NCBI GenBank assembly: GCA_966095765.1
Contig: CBHTSZ010000002.1
Coordinates: forward strand, 62,001-126,000
DNA from: CBHTSZ01 sp966095765
GTDB lineage: Bacteria; Patescibacteriota; Saccharimonadia; Saccharimonadales; Saccharimonadaceae
DNA: 64,000 nt
Reading direction: 5' to 3'
Of this stretch, positions 15,925-22,849 are shown one piece after another. The first letter of the stretch is position 1, and each line of letters opens with the position of its first letter. A model generated the notes under the pieces. That model ran no database searches and was not told where the DNA came from. It saw nothing but the letters and a program-made list of their open reading frames with translations. Both the position numbers and the translations under genes were made by a program.

Positions 15925-18230
15925 TTACGCTTGGTAGTGCGTCGGAACGACTTCTTGGCTGGCGCTTCGTCGAGGAGTTTTTTAGCTTCCTCATGGGTGA
16001 TTTTCTTGGGGTCAGTGTCTTTTGGGATCTTGGCGTTTTTCTTGCCGTCGGTGATATAGGGACCGTAGCGGCCGTTCAGCACCTTGATGCCGTCACCGAA
16101 GTCAGCGATATTCTTCTCTGCTTCGGCCTTGAGCTTGGCCTCAAAGAGTTCCAGTGCCTTCTCTAGGGTGACCGTGTGCGGGTCTTCGGGTTTGATGCTG
16201 ACAAACAGCTTGTCTACTTGGATGTAAGGGCCAAAGCGACCGATGTTCGCCTTGATGTCTTTGCCGTCCTTTGTCTGACCGACGACACGAGGCAGCTTGA
16301 ACATCTCAAGTGCTTGTTCGAGGGTTACGGTTTCGATACGAGTGCCAGCTGGCATCGGGGCAAACTGTGGTTTGTTTTCTTTGTCGTCGGTGTCACCGAG
16401 CTGGAGCATCGGGCCGAAGCGACCAAAACGGGCAATGATCGGTTTGCCGGTCTTCGGATCGGTGCCGACTTCCCGGCTGTTGCCGACAGTTGAGCGGTCG
16501 ATGCCTCCAGATTGGACGATCAACTCGTGGAATGGCGTGTAGAAATCAGCAAGCATCTTGTTGCGGTCCAGTTTGCTCTCGGCTATATCATCAAAGTGCT
16601 CCTCAACACTCGCCGTAAAACCATAGTCAACGACCTGCTCAAAGTGATCGGTTAAGAAATCAGCGATGAGTTCTCCGCTCGGAGTCGGAACGAGCTTGCC
16701 TCGGTCGGCACCGGTTTTTTCAGTAACTATCTCACGCTCGACAGAGGTGCTCGGAGTGTAGGAAAGGACAATAACCTCACGCTCCTTGCCCTCGCCTTCA
16801 CCTTTCTCGACGTAACCGCGGCTCTGGACGGTGTCGATGATCGTGGCGTAGGTGCTTGGGCGGCCGATACCGAGTTCCTCGAGCTTCTTGACGAGGCTAC
16901 CTTCCGTGTAACGGGCTGGCGGACGGGCGAACACCTGTCGGGCGCTCGCGTTCTCGAGACCGAGGATGTCGCCACTGCTCATGGCCGGCAGTAGCTCTGC
17001 CTCTTTCTTGCTACCGCCATAAACACGGAGGAATCCGTCAAAGATGACAACTTCACCCTTTACCTCAAACTTTTCAGAGCGAGATGAGATCGTGATGGTG
17101 ACGGTTGTCTTCTCGAGCTTGGCTGGTGCCATCTGGCTTGCGAGCGTGCGGCGGCGGATCAGGTCGTAGAGCTTTTGGTCGTACTCGTTTGCTGAACCTT
17201 TTTCAAGCGCCATGTTGGTCGGGCGGATCGCTTCGTGAGCTTCCTGGGCACTCGCGTTCTTAGTCTTGAACTTACGCACCTGAACGTACTCTGGTCCGAA
17301 AGCCTCCTTTATATAGGTAGCGGCACTCGCGACAGCCTGGTCGCTGAGGTTCACAGAGTCAGTACGCATATAGGTGATCTTACCGTCTTGGTAAAGCTTC
17401 TGGGCACTCGACATCGTTGCCTTTGAACCAAAGCCAAGCTTGGCGTTTGCATCCTGTTGGAGCGTACTAGTCGTAAACGGTGCGGCTGGGTTACGAGTAC
17501 TTGGACTTGTCGTAACGTCAGAGACGGTAAAGGTTGAGCCGTTTAGGCTTTCGAGAAATGCACGGGCTTCTTCTTCGGTGTCGAAGCGTTGTGGAAGTTC
17601 GGCTTTGACTTCGTCACTGCCATGCATAAAGATAGCCGTAATCTTGAAGGTAGAGCTGCCTTCGAAGGCGCGGATCTCACGCTCTCGTTCAACGAGTAGA
17701 CGCACAGCTGGACTTTGGACTCGGCCAGCTGATTTGCCGCCAGGAACCTTCTGCCAGACGACTGGGCTGAGTTCGAAACCTACGATACGGTCGAGGATTT
17801 GGCGGGCTTGCTGCGCTTGGACGAGATTCATGTCAACCGTGCGTGGGGTTTTGATAGCGGCGGTAATCGCGTCTTTGGTGATTTCGTGGAACACGATACG
17901 CTTGGTTGTCTTCGGGTCCAATCCGAGGACCTCACAGAGGTGCCAGGCGATTGCCTCCCCTTCGCGGTCTTCATCGGTTGCGAGCCAGACGGTTTCACTG
18001 GCTTTTACGGCCTTTTTGAGTTCCGTGATGACCTTTTTCTTTTCAGGGTCTACTTCATAGATAGTTTTAAAGCCGTTTTTGACGTCGATCGGCGGTGTGC
18101 CGTCTTTGGTCTTCTTGACGATAGAGCGGATGTGCCCGATCGATGAGAGCACTGTAAAATCACTACCGAGGTACTTCTCGATGGTTTTGGCTTTTGCCGG
18201 GGACTCTACGATAACGAGGTTTTTGCTCAT
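15921..18230 (-). CDS. topA: DNA topoisomerase I
   Basis: Type IA topoisomerase relaxing negative supercoils, 769 aa. It has the TOPRIM domain beginning NLVIVESPAKAKTIEKYLG with the DEDREGE motif, and the active-site tyrosine segment ITYMRTDSVNLSD. The C-terminus carries three Topo-C repeats (FGRFGPMLQLG, IGRFGPYIQV, NGRYGPYI) in place of zinc fingers, and a basic end. I start at MSKNLVIVES; 21 further in-frame codons upstream do not look like protein. It would normally follow dprA directly, but a cassette gene lies between. Confidence 0.95.
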   Translation of the reverse strand: MSKNLVIVESPAKAKTIEKYLGSDFTVLSSIGHIRSIVKKTKDGTPPIDVKNGFKTIYEVDPEKKKVITELKKAVKASETVWLATDEDREGEAIAWHLCEVLGLDPKTTKRIVFHEITKDAITAAIKTPRTVDMNLVQAQQARQILDRIVGFELSPVVWQKVPGGKSAGRVQSPAVRLLVEREREIRAFEGSSTFKITAIFMHGSDEVKAELPQRFDTEEEARAFLESLNGSTFTVSDVTTSPSTRNPAAPFTTSTLQQDANAKLGFGSKATMSSAQKLYQDGKITYMRTDSVNLSDQAVASAATYIKEAFGPEYVQVRKFKTKNASAQEAHEAIRPTNMALEKGSANEYDQKLYDLIRRRTLASQMAPAKLEKTTVTITISSRSEKFEVKGEVVIFDGFLRVYGGSKKEAELLPAMSSGDILGLENASARQVFARPPARYTEGSLVKKLEELGIGRPSTYATIIDTVQSRGYVEKGEGEGKEREVIVLSYTPSTSVEREIVTEKTGADRGKLVPTPSGELIADFLTDHFEQVVDYGFTASVEEHFDDIAESKLDRNKMLADFYTPFHELIVQSGGIDRSTVGNSREVGTDPKTGKPIIARFGRFGPMLQLGDTDDKENKPQFAPMPAGTRIETVTLEQALEMFKLPRVVGQTKDGKDIKANIGRFGPYIQVDKLFVSIKPEDPHTVTLEKALELFEAKLKAEAEKNIADFGDGIKVLNGRYGPYITDGKKNAKIPKDTDPKKITHEEAKKLLDEAPAKKSFRRTTKRK

Positions 18231-18433
18231 ACGTCTAATGCTTATAACTATACAGTCAATTGCCCATACTACGTGAAATGCTCGAAAATGCAAACGACAA
18301 TGGTAATTTTATGTAGCGTTTCATGAGTAAGCATAAAAAGTATGTGATATTTTTCACAATCCTGTTGACATGGGTATTTGACGGGAGCACACTGGAAATA
18401 AGTTCCCTGACAAAGAGACACAGAGCATTACTA
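18231..18433. other. topA upstream region
   Basis: About 200 nt between topA and the cassette promoter. A 68-codon plus-strand frame from 18323 runs through the cassette promoter, has no ribosome site and is not called. A second TTGACA at about 18364 with a poor -10 may be a weak plus-strand promoter. Confidence 0.4.
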
Positions 18434-18462
18434 TTGACAAAAACACCGAAATATGGTAATTT
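18434..18462 (+). promoter_or_regulatory. Cassette 1 promoter
   Basis: TTGACA (18434-18439), 17-bp spacer, TAATTT (18457-18462) with an extended TGG. The predicted start is at about 18468-18469, on the ATG of a 22-codon upstream frame. Confidence 0.75.
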
Positions 18463-18467
18463 GCCAT

Positions 18468-18536
18468 ATGGTTCCGCTTTGTGCTTTAAAAAAGGCGAAC
18501 AAGCACTTTCTCATCCGACCACTACGTAAGGAGTAG
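18468..18536 (+). CDS. 22-codon leaderless upstream frame (possible leader peptide)
   Basis: Begins at the predicted transcription start with ATGGTTCCG and ends TAG at 18534-18536. Its last two codons AAG GAG are the Shine-Dalgarno of the 106-aa gene 5 nt further on. It covers the leader segment 18509-18518 that can pair with the 3' end. If translated, it could open that pairing and deliver ribosomes to the next start. Composition gives no independent support. Confidence 0.3.
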   Translation: MVPLCALKKANKHFLIRPLRKE

Positions 18537-18540
18537 AATC

Positions 18541-18861
18541 ATGACCATCGCTTCCGAAGCCCGGGTCGCGAACGCTTTCGAGCTGTCGCTCAACCTCGGT
18601 TTCAGTCTCAACGGCGACGAGGTCGAACGCGTGGCCGAGGTCATGCGTCACATCTCCGTGTACAACCACATGGAGGTGCAGATCCCCGCGCGCATGAGTG
18701 CGACCGAGCGTGCGCAGATGGTTGAGGATTTCCTCGGCCAGTTCCTGCCCCACAAGACGGCCAGCCTGCTGGCCAGCCGTCTCCGGAGTAACGTCGAAGG
18801 CCTGGTGGTTCTCCACTGCCCACGCGACCGTTACTTCACCCTGCTCGTCGAGCACAGCTGA
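18541..18861 (+). CDS. Cassette 1: GC3-rich 106-aa protein of unknown function
   Basis: Soluble, mostly alpha-helical-looking protein starting MTIASEARVANAFELSLNLG. No motif recognised. Codon use is strikingly biased to C/G third bases, unlike topA and dprA on either side. It has its own promoter, a strong AAGGAG Shine-Dalgarno, and a terminator at 18894-18917. The leader segment 18509-18518 is perfectly complementary (10 nt) to 18881-18890 after the stop. Inserted between the usually adjacent dprA and topA, it looks acquired. Confidence 0.7.
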   Translation: MTIASEARVANAFELSLNLGFSLNGDEVERVAEVMRHISVYNHMEVQIPARMSATERAQMVEDFLGQFLPHKTASLLASRLRSNVEGLVVLHCPRDRYFTLLVEHS

Positions 18862-18893
18862 CGCGCACTACTCCGACAATTCGGATGAGATAT

Positions 18894-18925
18894 CCGGCCA
18901 CCCTAAGCGGTGGCCGGTTCTCATT
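18894..18925 (+). terminator. Cassette 1 terminator
   Basis: CCGGCCACC (18894-18902) pairs with GGTGGCCGG (18909-18917), 6-nt loop, followed by TTCTCATTTT. Confidence 0.8.
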
Positions 18926-19030
18926 TTCTGAGACTCGCTTGCTCGCTTATAAGACAAAACTACGTTTTTTTCTCATCGCGCCAGGCGCGGAGTAAATCCG
19001 CTGCTTGGGCTGCTCTTTTTCCTTAGCTTA

Positions 19031-19879
19031 CTAGAGGCACCAGCGATTTGCGCCGAGCGGGCGTATGGCCCCGCGTATTTCGAGCATTGTCATCGTCTGC
19101 GAGTAGGCGTTGGGGTCGAGCTTGCTCGTTGCCTGTAGTTCATCGCCATCTGTTATGCCTCTGGCTAGCAAATCCAGGATTGCTTGCTCTTCTCTGCTTT
19201 GTGCAAGAACCGTAAGCTGCCCGCCTTGTGTTGTTGGTAGGAGCTGTTCTACAAACTGTTCGACATTGACGATCGGCGTGGCACCTTGGGCGATGAGCGC
19301 GTTACAGCCGGCGCTCATCGCACTGGTTATTGGCCCCGGTACGGCGTAGACGTCTCTACCCTGTTCGAGTGCGTGCATGGTGGTATTCATCGTGCCGCTG
19401 CGGATACTTGCCTCGGTGACGATAACGATATCGGCGAGGCCACTTACTAGCCTATTGCGTTCGAGGAAGCGGTATTGGAGTGGTGGTGTGCCTGGTTCGT
19501 ACTCGCTGATAAGTGCCCCGTTCTGCTCTACGATCTTATGTGCCAGGGCTCGGTGTGTGCTCGGGTAGATACGGTCCACTCCTGATGGAAGTACGGCGAT
19601 TGTGCGGCCACCAGCTCCCAGTGTCGCTTCATGGGCGATGCTATCAACGCCGTGAGCAAGCCCACTGACGATAATCGCCCCACGCTCTGCGAGTCGTGAG
19701 GCGATATCAGCGGTGACCTGGCGGCCATAGGTGGTTGGTTTGCGTGTACCGACGATGGCAATACCGAGCGTGTACTCTGGTAATGCGCCGATGCTATAGA
19801 GGTGCTTTGGGCGTTGCGGTATCTCCTGGAGTCGGGATGGAAACGTCGGATCTGTACCGCTTATGCTATTGATTTTCAT
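19031..19879 (-). CDS. dprA: DNA-processing protein DprA
   Basis: RecA/ssDNA loader for natural transformation, 282 aa with a Rossmann-like core: GIAIVGTRKPTTYGR, IIVSGLAHGVDSIAHEATL, TIAVLPSGVDRIYP, LISEYEPGTPP and FLERNRLVSGLAD. A C-terminal winged-helix-like segment is visible (EEQAILDLL to RGAIRPLGANRW). No N-terminal SAM domain. Its presence is consistent with DNA uptake in a nucleotide-auxotrophic CPR cell (inference). Confidence 0.93.
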   Translation of the reverse strand: MKINSISGTDPTFPSRLQEIPQRPKHLYSIGALPEYTLGIAIVGTRKPTTYGRQVTADIASRLAERGAIIVSGLAHGVDSIAHEATLGAGGRTIAVLPSGVDRIYPSTHRALAHKIVEQNGALISEYEPGTPPLQYRFLERNRLVSGLADIVIVTEASIRSGTMNTTMHALEQGRDVYAVPGPITSAMSAGCNALIAQGATPIVNVEQFVEQLLPTTQGGQLTVLAQSREEQAILDLLARGITDGDELQATSKLDPNAYSQTMTMLEIRGAIRPLGANRWCL

Positions 19880-19899
19880 AAAAAAGGTGTTAAATAGTA

Positions 19900-19928
19900 T
19901 TGACTTTATGTCTAAACAGTGCTAATAT
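19900..19928 (+). promoter_or_regulatory. Promoter of candidate structured RNA
   Basis: TTGACT (19900-19905), 17-bp spacer, TAATAT (19923-19928). It fires away from dprA into a 380-nt stretch with no credible gene. Confidence 0.75.
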
Positions 19929-20317
19929 ACTGTATGGTTGATCGCGAAAGCGTTCAAACGCACCTTATACCCCCAATTCTAACGTAAGTTAGAGTGCGCG
20001 TGTACTAGCATTGAAGTTTTCTACCCTCCACTTCAACGCATCAAATAGTCACGTGCATACTAACCCCTTTAACCCCTTATTATCTCTGCGAGGTGGTAAG
20101 GACCCCGATTTTTCAGGCGGACCACGTTATGGCAAGTATGAAGAACTGGTTTATCCCAGGCGCACGATGCGTACCTAAATACATCAGTAGCGCTTTGCCG
20201 TGAGTAGCCCGGGTGGGTTGAAGGGTCGAATGGTGCCAGGTGATGCCCACCCTTACCTGGTACCTTTCGAAGAATACGGTATAAGAAAATAACCCCGATA
20301 TATGTCGGGGTTATTTT
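19929..20317 (+). ncRNA. Candidate large structured ncRNA (about 380 nt), family unknown
   Basis: A strong promoter and an intrinsic terminator bound a region with dense complementarity. The ends pair over 7-8 bp (19929-19935 with 20274-20280). Hairpins include one with a GAAA tetraloop (19943-19952, extended by flanking pairs), one with a GTAA tetraloop (19978-19993) and TTGAAGT/ACTTCAA (20011-20017 with 20030-20036). A long-range 11-bp helix joins 20065-20075 and 20215-20225; a 10-bp hairpin is 20232-20241 with 20255-20264. It lacks tmRNA, RNase P and SRP signatures. A 17-codon frame starts near the 5' end but is probably incidental. Confidence 0.65.
20286..20317 (+). terminator. Terminator of candidate ncRNA
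   Basis: AAAATAACCCCGA pairs with TCGGGGTTATTTTT across a TATATG loop; a U-rich tail is part of the 3' arm. Confidence 0.85.
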
Positions 20318-20345
20318 TATGGTGAGTAATATGGCAAATGCAAAC

Positions 20346-20372
20346 GCCCCCGACCGTTTATGGGTCGGGGGC
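20346..20372 (-). terminator. Cassette 2 terminator
   Basis: 10-bp stem GCCCCCGACC (20346-20355) / GGTCGGGGGC (20363-20372). On the minus strand it follows the CTGTCAAACAA motif shared with cassettes 4 and 5. Confidence 0.8.
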
Positions 20373-20394
20373 TTTGTTTGACAGTATGGACTGC

Positions 20395-20634
20395 TTATCG
20401 GTAGTGGGGGTACTTGCCGGACTCGACGCCGTGGACGAGTCGCTCCAAGCTCGTCTTGTCGTGATGCTTGGCGGCTCGCCAGAGACGCATAAAGAGCCGT
20501 GTGCGCTCTCGTCGGGTGCCCATCTCGGGCCTGTAGGTGATCTCTTCTGAGCCGTCTTCCATGATCGTTACGTCGAGCAGCATGAACGCTCGCAGCAGCG
20601 GCATCATGACGAGCAGGCGCAGGTAGCTGAACAT
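20395..20634 (-). CDS. Cassette 2: 79-aa membrane-associated protein
   Basis: Hydrophobic N-terminus (about 4-24, methionine/leucine-rich), then a charged basic C-terminal half with GTRRERTRLFMRLWRAAKHH. No family recognised. GC-rich third positions. I take the ATG at 20634 (AGAG-type site upstream) over an in-frame TTG seven codons earlier. Leader TTTGACAG (20649-20656) is complementary to CTGTCAAA (20377-20384) 10 nt after the stop. Own promoter and terminator. Confidence 0.65.
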   Translation of the reverse strand: MFSYLRLLVMMPLLRAFMLLDVTIMEDGSEEITYRPEMGTRRERTRLFMRLWRAAKHHDKTSLERLVHGVESGKYPHYR

Positions 20635-20718
20635 GATCGTTCTCTTTTCTGTCAAAACTCCATTTCGGAGCGGTGGTGGGCTGGAGAATCTCGCGGCTTT
20701 CGCCGCTCGACGAAATTA
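20635..20718 (-). promoter_or_regulatory. Structured cassette leader, copy 1
   Basis: Leader begins with TTTCGTCGAG (20706-20715, minus strand), then a GCGGC-GAAA-GCCGC hairpin, a CTCC-GAAAT-GGAG hairpin and TTTTGACAG before the start. The same order of elements recurs at 20982-21055 and 21549-21630, so it is a repeated regulatory module. Confidence 0.6.
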
Positions 20719-20724
20719 AATGCA

Positions 20725-20753
20725 ATCTTAGTATTGGATCGATAGTTTGTCAA
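20725..20753 (-). promoter_or_regulatory. Cassette 2 promoter
   Basis: Minus-strand TTGACA (20748-20753), 17-bp spacer, TAAGAT (20725-20730). Confidence 0.7.
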
Positions 20754-20770
20754 CGTTTCAGAAATGAACT

Positions 20771-20795
20771 AAGCCCTGACAAAACGTCAGGGCTT
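20771..20795 (-). terminator. Cassette 3 terminator
   Basis: 10-bp perfect stem AAGCCCTGAC / GTCAGGGCTT with a 5-nt loop, adjacent to the 3' pairing segment 20796-20803. Confidence 0.75.
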
Positions 20796-20810
20796 AGAGC
20801 TTGGGTTGGA

Positions 20811-20981
20811 TCAGACGAGGCGCAACTGGCGCCAGATGAACTGGTTCTTCCGCTGCTTGCCAAAGTGGGGCTGCAGTTCGGCGTGTACGTTACAAAACGG
20901 GACCAGACCGCGTGTCTCGGAGTTGTGCTCCCAGGTTGCGATGTCGCCGCAGTCACTGCAGACTTCGAGCTCCAGGCTCAT
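20811..20981 (-). CDS. Cassette 3: 56-aa zinc-finger-like protein
   Basis: Small soluble protein with C-x2-C near the N-terminus (EVCSDCGD) and a later C-x2-H (PFCNVHAEL), a likely zinc-binding knuckle, and a basic aromatic C-terminus. GC-rich codons. ATG at 20981 preceded by AAGGAC. Leader GGAGCTTG (21000-21007) pairs with CAAGCTCT (20796-20803) just after the stop: 8 bp with one G-U, a different sequence from cassettes 2, 4 and 5 but the same arrangement. Function unknown. Confidence 0.65.
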   Translation of the reverse strand: MSLELEVCSDCGDIATWEHNSETRGLVPFCNVHAELQPHFGKQRKNQFIWRQLRLV

Positions 20982-21058
20982 GATACATCGTCCTTCTTTC
21001 AAGCTCCTTGTCTCGGAGCGGCCGACAAAAAAATACGCTCCGCCGCTCGACGAAACTC
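20982..21058 (-). promoter_or_regulatory. Structured cassette leader, copy 2
   Basis: Starts TTTCGTCGAG (21046-21055), then GAGCGGC pairs with GCCGCTC, then CTCC-GAGACAA-GGAG followed by the start region. Homologous in order to the leaders at 20635 and 21549, although the hairpin sequences differ. Confidence 0.6.
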
Positions 21059-21063
21059 ATATA

Positions 21064-21092
21064 ACGATAAGCTAGATGGTTGTCGTGGTCAA
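21064..21092 (-). promoter_or_regulatory. Cassette 3 promoter
   Basis: Minus-strand TTGACC (21087-21092), 17-bp spacer, TATCGT (21064-21069). Confidence 0.6.
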
Positions 21093-21098
21093 TAAATG

Positions 21099-21130
21099 AA
21101 CAACCCCCGGCATGAAAACCGGGGGTTGTT
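21099..21130 (-). terminator. Cassette 4 terminator
   Basis: 12-bp stem AACAACCCCCGG / CCGGGGGTTGTT, 8-nt loop. Nearly identical to the terminator at 21672-21705 except that the loop is the reverse complement. Confidence 0.85.
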
Positions 21131-21137
21131 TGACAGG

Positions 21138-21548
21138 CTAGCGGCCGAGCTTCTTGAGGTTCTCGATTGCCTCGCAGAGACGCGCGGAGGTCATGGTGTC
21201 TCGAAGATTTCGTGATCGGGGAAAGATATCAATTTTGCCGTTCGAGAGAACGAACACCTGGCTGTGTTGGTAGCCTGGTGCGTCCATGTAGGGCTCCTTG
21301 AAAATTTCCCAAGCCGCTGTTTGATTAACAGTAACCTCCTTGCCCGACCACCAAGAGCGCTTGGTCTGGCCCAGCAATACTCCGCCCGGCCATCCCTTCG
21401 CTTCGAGGCGTCGGAGCGCCGACTTCGCTTCCTGCTGAAGTTCCGACCAGAGATGCTCAAGTCTGACTTGATCTTCACGCTCACGCTGTCGACTTGCTGC
21501 CTGCCTGCCCGCTTCTCGCTGCCTAAGGATTTCCTCGGGGGTGGGCAT
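21138..21548 (-). CDS. Cassette 4: 136-aa soluble protein of unknown function
   Basis: Charged helical N-terminus (about 1-55, Arg/Glu/Gln-rich, probably coiled coil) followed by a compact Gly/Trp-containing domain. No family recognised. ATG at 21548 has GAGAAGG upstream; longer in-frame extensions run through the leader and are rejected. Leader segment GTTTGACAGGC (21572-21582) is perfectly complementary over 11 nt to 21128-21138, which includes the last base of the stop codon. GC3-rich. Confidence 0.65.
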   Translation of the reverse strand: MPTPEEILRQREAGRQAASRQREREDQVRLEHLWSELQQEAKSALRRLEAKGWPGGVLLGQTKRSWWSGKEVTVNQTAAWEIFKEPYMDAPGYQHSQVFVLSNGKIDIFPRSRNLRDTMTSARLCEAIENLKKLGR

Positions 21549-21632
21549 GGGTTCACCTTCTCTCTTCTCTTGCCTGTCAAACTTCCTTTCGGAGAGACAG
21601 GATGTGTGGACATCGAGTCTCTCGACGAAACT
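21549..21632 (-). promoter_or_regulatory. Structured cassette leader, copy 3
   Basis: TTTCGTCGAG (21621-21630), a CGAG-AGA-CTCG hairpin, TCC-GAAA-GGA with a GNRA loop, then GTTTGACAGG, Shine-Dalgarno and ATG. Third copy of the module. Confidence 0.6.
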
Positions 21633-21638
21633 GATGTA

Positions 21639-21667
21639 AAAATAAAACAAAATCTATATATTGTCAA
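21639..21667 (-). promoter_or_regulatory. Cassette 4 promoter
   Basis: Minus-strand TTGACA (21662-21667), 17-bp spacer, TATTTT (21639-21644). Confidence 0.65.
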
Positions 21668-21671
21668 TATG

Positions 21672-21705
21672 AAACAACCCCCGGTTTTCATGCCGGGGGT
21701 TGTTT
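21672..21705 (-). terminator. Cassette 5 terminator
   Basis: AAACAACCCCCGG / CCGGGGGTTGTTT stem with an 8-nt loop, preceded on the minus strand by CCTGTCAAAC as in cassette 4. Confidence 0.85.
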
Positions 21706-21715
21706 GACAGGTGAC

Positions 21716-22114
21716 TCAGCAGTATTCGAGCGCCTGGATGGACCGGAATAGCAGATCCAGTCGGTCCAGGTCGTACTTGCCGAGCTGGGCTCGAATGTAC
21801 TGTCCGCCGCCAGCCGCCGCGTAGACGATGCCGTCGGAGCCGAGATAGAGCGTTCCCATCTCGTCACGCCATACCTCGTGGAGGTGCAGCGTGCTGCCGC
21901 TCCAGCCACGCAGCGGGCCCAAGAGGCGGTGGGCCTTACCCTGCCGGCGGACTGAAGCAACGAAGCCGCACCGCGTGGTGCTGCGGAGGGACCGGGCGAC
22001 ACGCATGCCCTCGTGATGGATGGCGCCGAGAAGCTCTTCTTTCCTGATGTCGTTTCGCATGCTTCCCGGCAGCGAAACGGCGTGGAAGGTGCTAAGCAAC
22101 TGCAGTGGTGACAT
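21716..22114 (-). CDS. Cassette 5: 132-aa protein of unknown function
   Basis: Soluble protein with an Arg-rich middle and a Gly/Tyr-rich C-terminal part (IVYAAAGGGQYIRAQLGKYD). No family recognised. ATG preceded by GAAAGG. GC-rich codons. Leader GTTTGGCAGGT (22143-22153) pairs with ACCTGTCAAAC (21702-21712) 3 nt after the stop: 11 bp with one G-U. Its promoter overlaps the 3' end of pth. Confidence 0.65.
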   Translation of the reverse strand: MSPLQLLSTFHAVSLPGSMRNDIRKEELLGAIHHEGMRVARSLRSTTRCGFVASVRRQGKAHRLLGPLRGWSGSTLHLHEVWRDEMGTLYLGSDGIVYAAAGGGQYIRAQLGKYDLDRLDLLFRSIQALEYC

Positions 22115-22202
22115 AGCGATGCCTTTCGATGTCTCGTGCGTGACCTGCCAAACTACATTTGGATACGCGAAAGTTGCCCTTCACGCTTAACAAACTGTGC
22201 TC

Positions 22203-22231
22203 ACAATAGAGGACACAGATGGAACTGTCAA
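22203..22231 (-). promoter_or_regulatory. Cassette 5 promoter
   Basis: Minus-strand TTGACA (22226-22231), 17-bp spacer, TATTGT (22203-22208), close behind the pth stop codon. Confidence 0.7.
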
Positions 22232-22237
22232 CGCGTT

Positions 22238-22792
22238 TTAGGCGTGCGTCGTGGATTCGAAAGAGCCGGAGATAAAGCGATCGATGATCGTGGAGACTTT
22301 GCTTACGAGTTGGTCAAGCGCTTCGTCCTCGGTGCGAGTGAAGTTACTGAGTACAAAGTCGGCGTCATCGATGCGGTCACGGAGCTCGTTATAGACACCG
22401 ATGCGGATACGGGCGGTACCCTGTCCGAGATGCTGGTTCATCGACTTGATGCCGTTGTTGCCAGCGTCAGAACCGCCGATACGTGTACGGATCGTGCCGA
22501 ACGGTAAAGCAAGCTCGTCATGAACGATAAGTACGTCTTCGGGTGCGATCTTGTAAAAGTCACTGATGAGGCGTGCGGCTTCACCGGTGAGGTTGTAGTA
22601 CGTTGTCGGTTTGGCGAGAATGATCTTTTCGCCGCCTACAGCGAACTCGGCGACACAGGCGCGGAACTTCTCTTTTATAGAGAACTCGATACCTTTCTCT
22701 TTGGCGTATTCGCTCAGCATGCGAAACCCGACATTGTGGCGGGTATTCTTAAACTTTTCTTCTGGGTTGCCGAGGGCGATGATCAGCTTCAT
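22238..22792 (-). CDS. pth: Peptidyl-tRNA hydrolase
   Basis: Hydrolyses peptidyl-tRNA released from stalled ribosomes; 184 aa. Motifs: N-terminal IIALGNPEEKFKNTRHNVGF with the catalytic His, KPTTYYNLTGEA, and VHDELALPFGTIR followed by GGSDAGNNGIKSM. Start at MKLIIALGNP; the longer frame upstream is not protein-like. A TATACT box ends about 12 nt before the ATG, giving a very short leader. C-terminal tail acidic. Confidence 0.95.
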   Translation of the reverse strand: MKLIIALGNPEEKFKNTRHNVGFRMLSEYAKEKGIEFSIKEKFRACVAEFAVGGEKIILAKPTTYYNLTGEAARLISDFYKIAPEDVLIVHDELALPFGTIRTRIGGSDAGNNGIKSMNQHLGQGTARIRIGVYNELRDRIDDADFVLSNFTRTEDEALDQLVSKVSTIIDRFISGSFESTTHA

Positions 22793-22814
22793 ATCTGTCG
22801 TTAAGTATAGAGTA

Positions 22815-22843
22815 TTGCATAAATAGTAAACATATGCTATAAT
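22815..22843 (+). promoter_or_regulatory. Cassette 6 promoter
   Basis: TTGCAT (22815-22820), 17-bp spacer, perfect TATAAT (22838-22843) with an extended TGC. Divergent from pth. Confidence 0.8.
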
Positions 22844-22849
22844 ATATAA

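Noticed and set aside
18323..18529. 68-codon frame upstream of cassette 1
   Set aside because: Spans the cassette promoter and leader and has no ribosome site; the leaderless 22-codon frame fits the promoter better.
19929..20317. tmRNA, RNase P RNA or SRP RNA for the structured RNA
   Set aside because: No T-arm/CCA tRNA-like end, no GGAAAGTCCGG or ACAGAA P4 sequences, no SRP helix 8 motif.
20069..20725. Long minus-strand open frame across the ncRNA and cassette 2
   Set aside because: It crosses two strong terminators and the real cassette gene in another frame, and its composition (Arg/His/Pro runs) is not protein-like.
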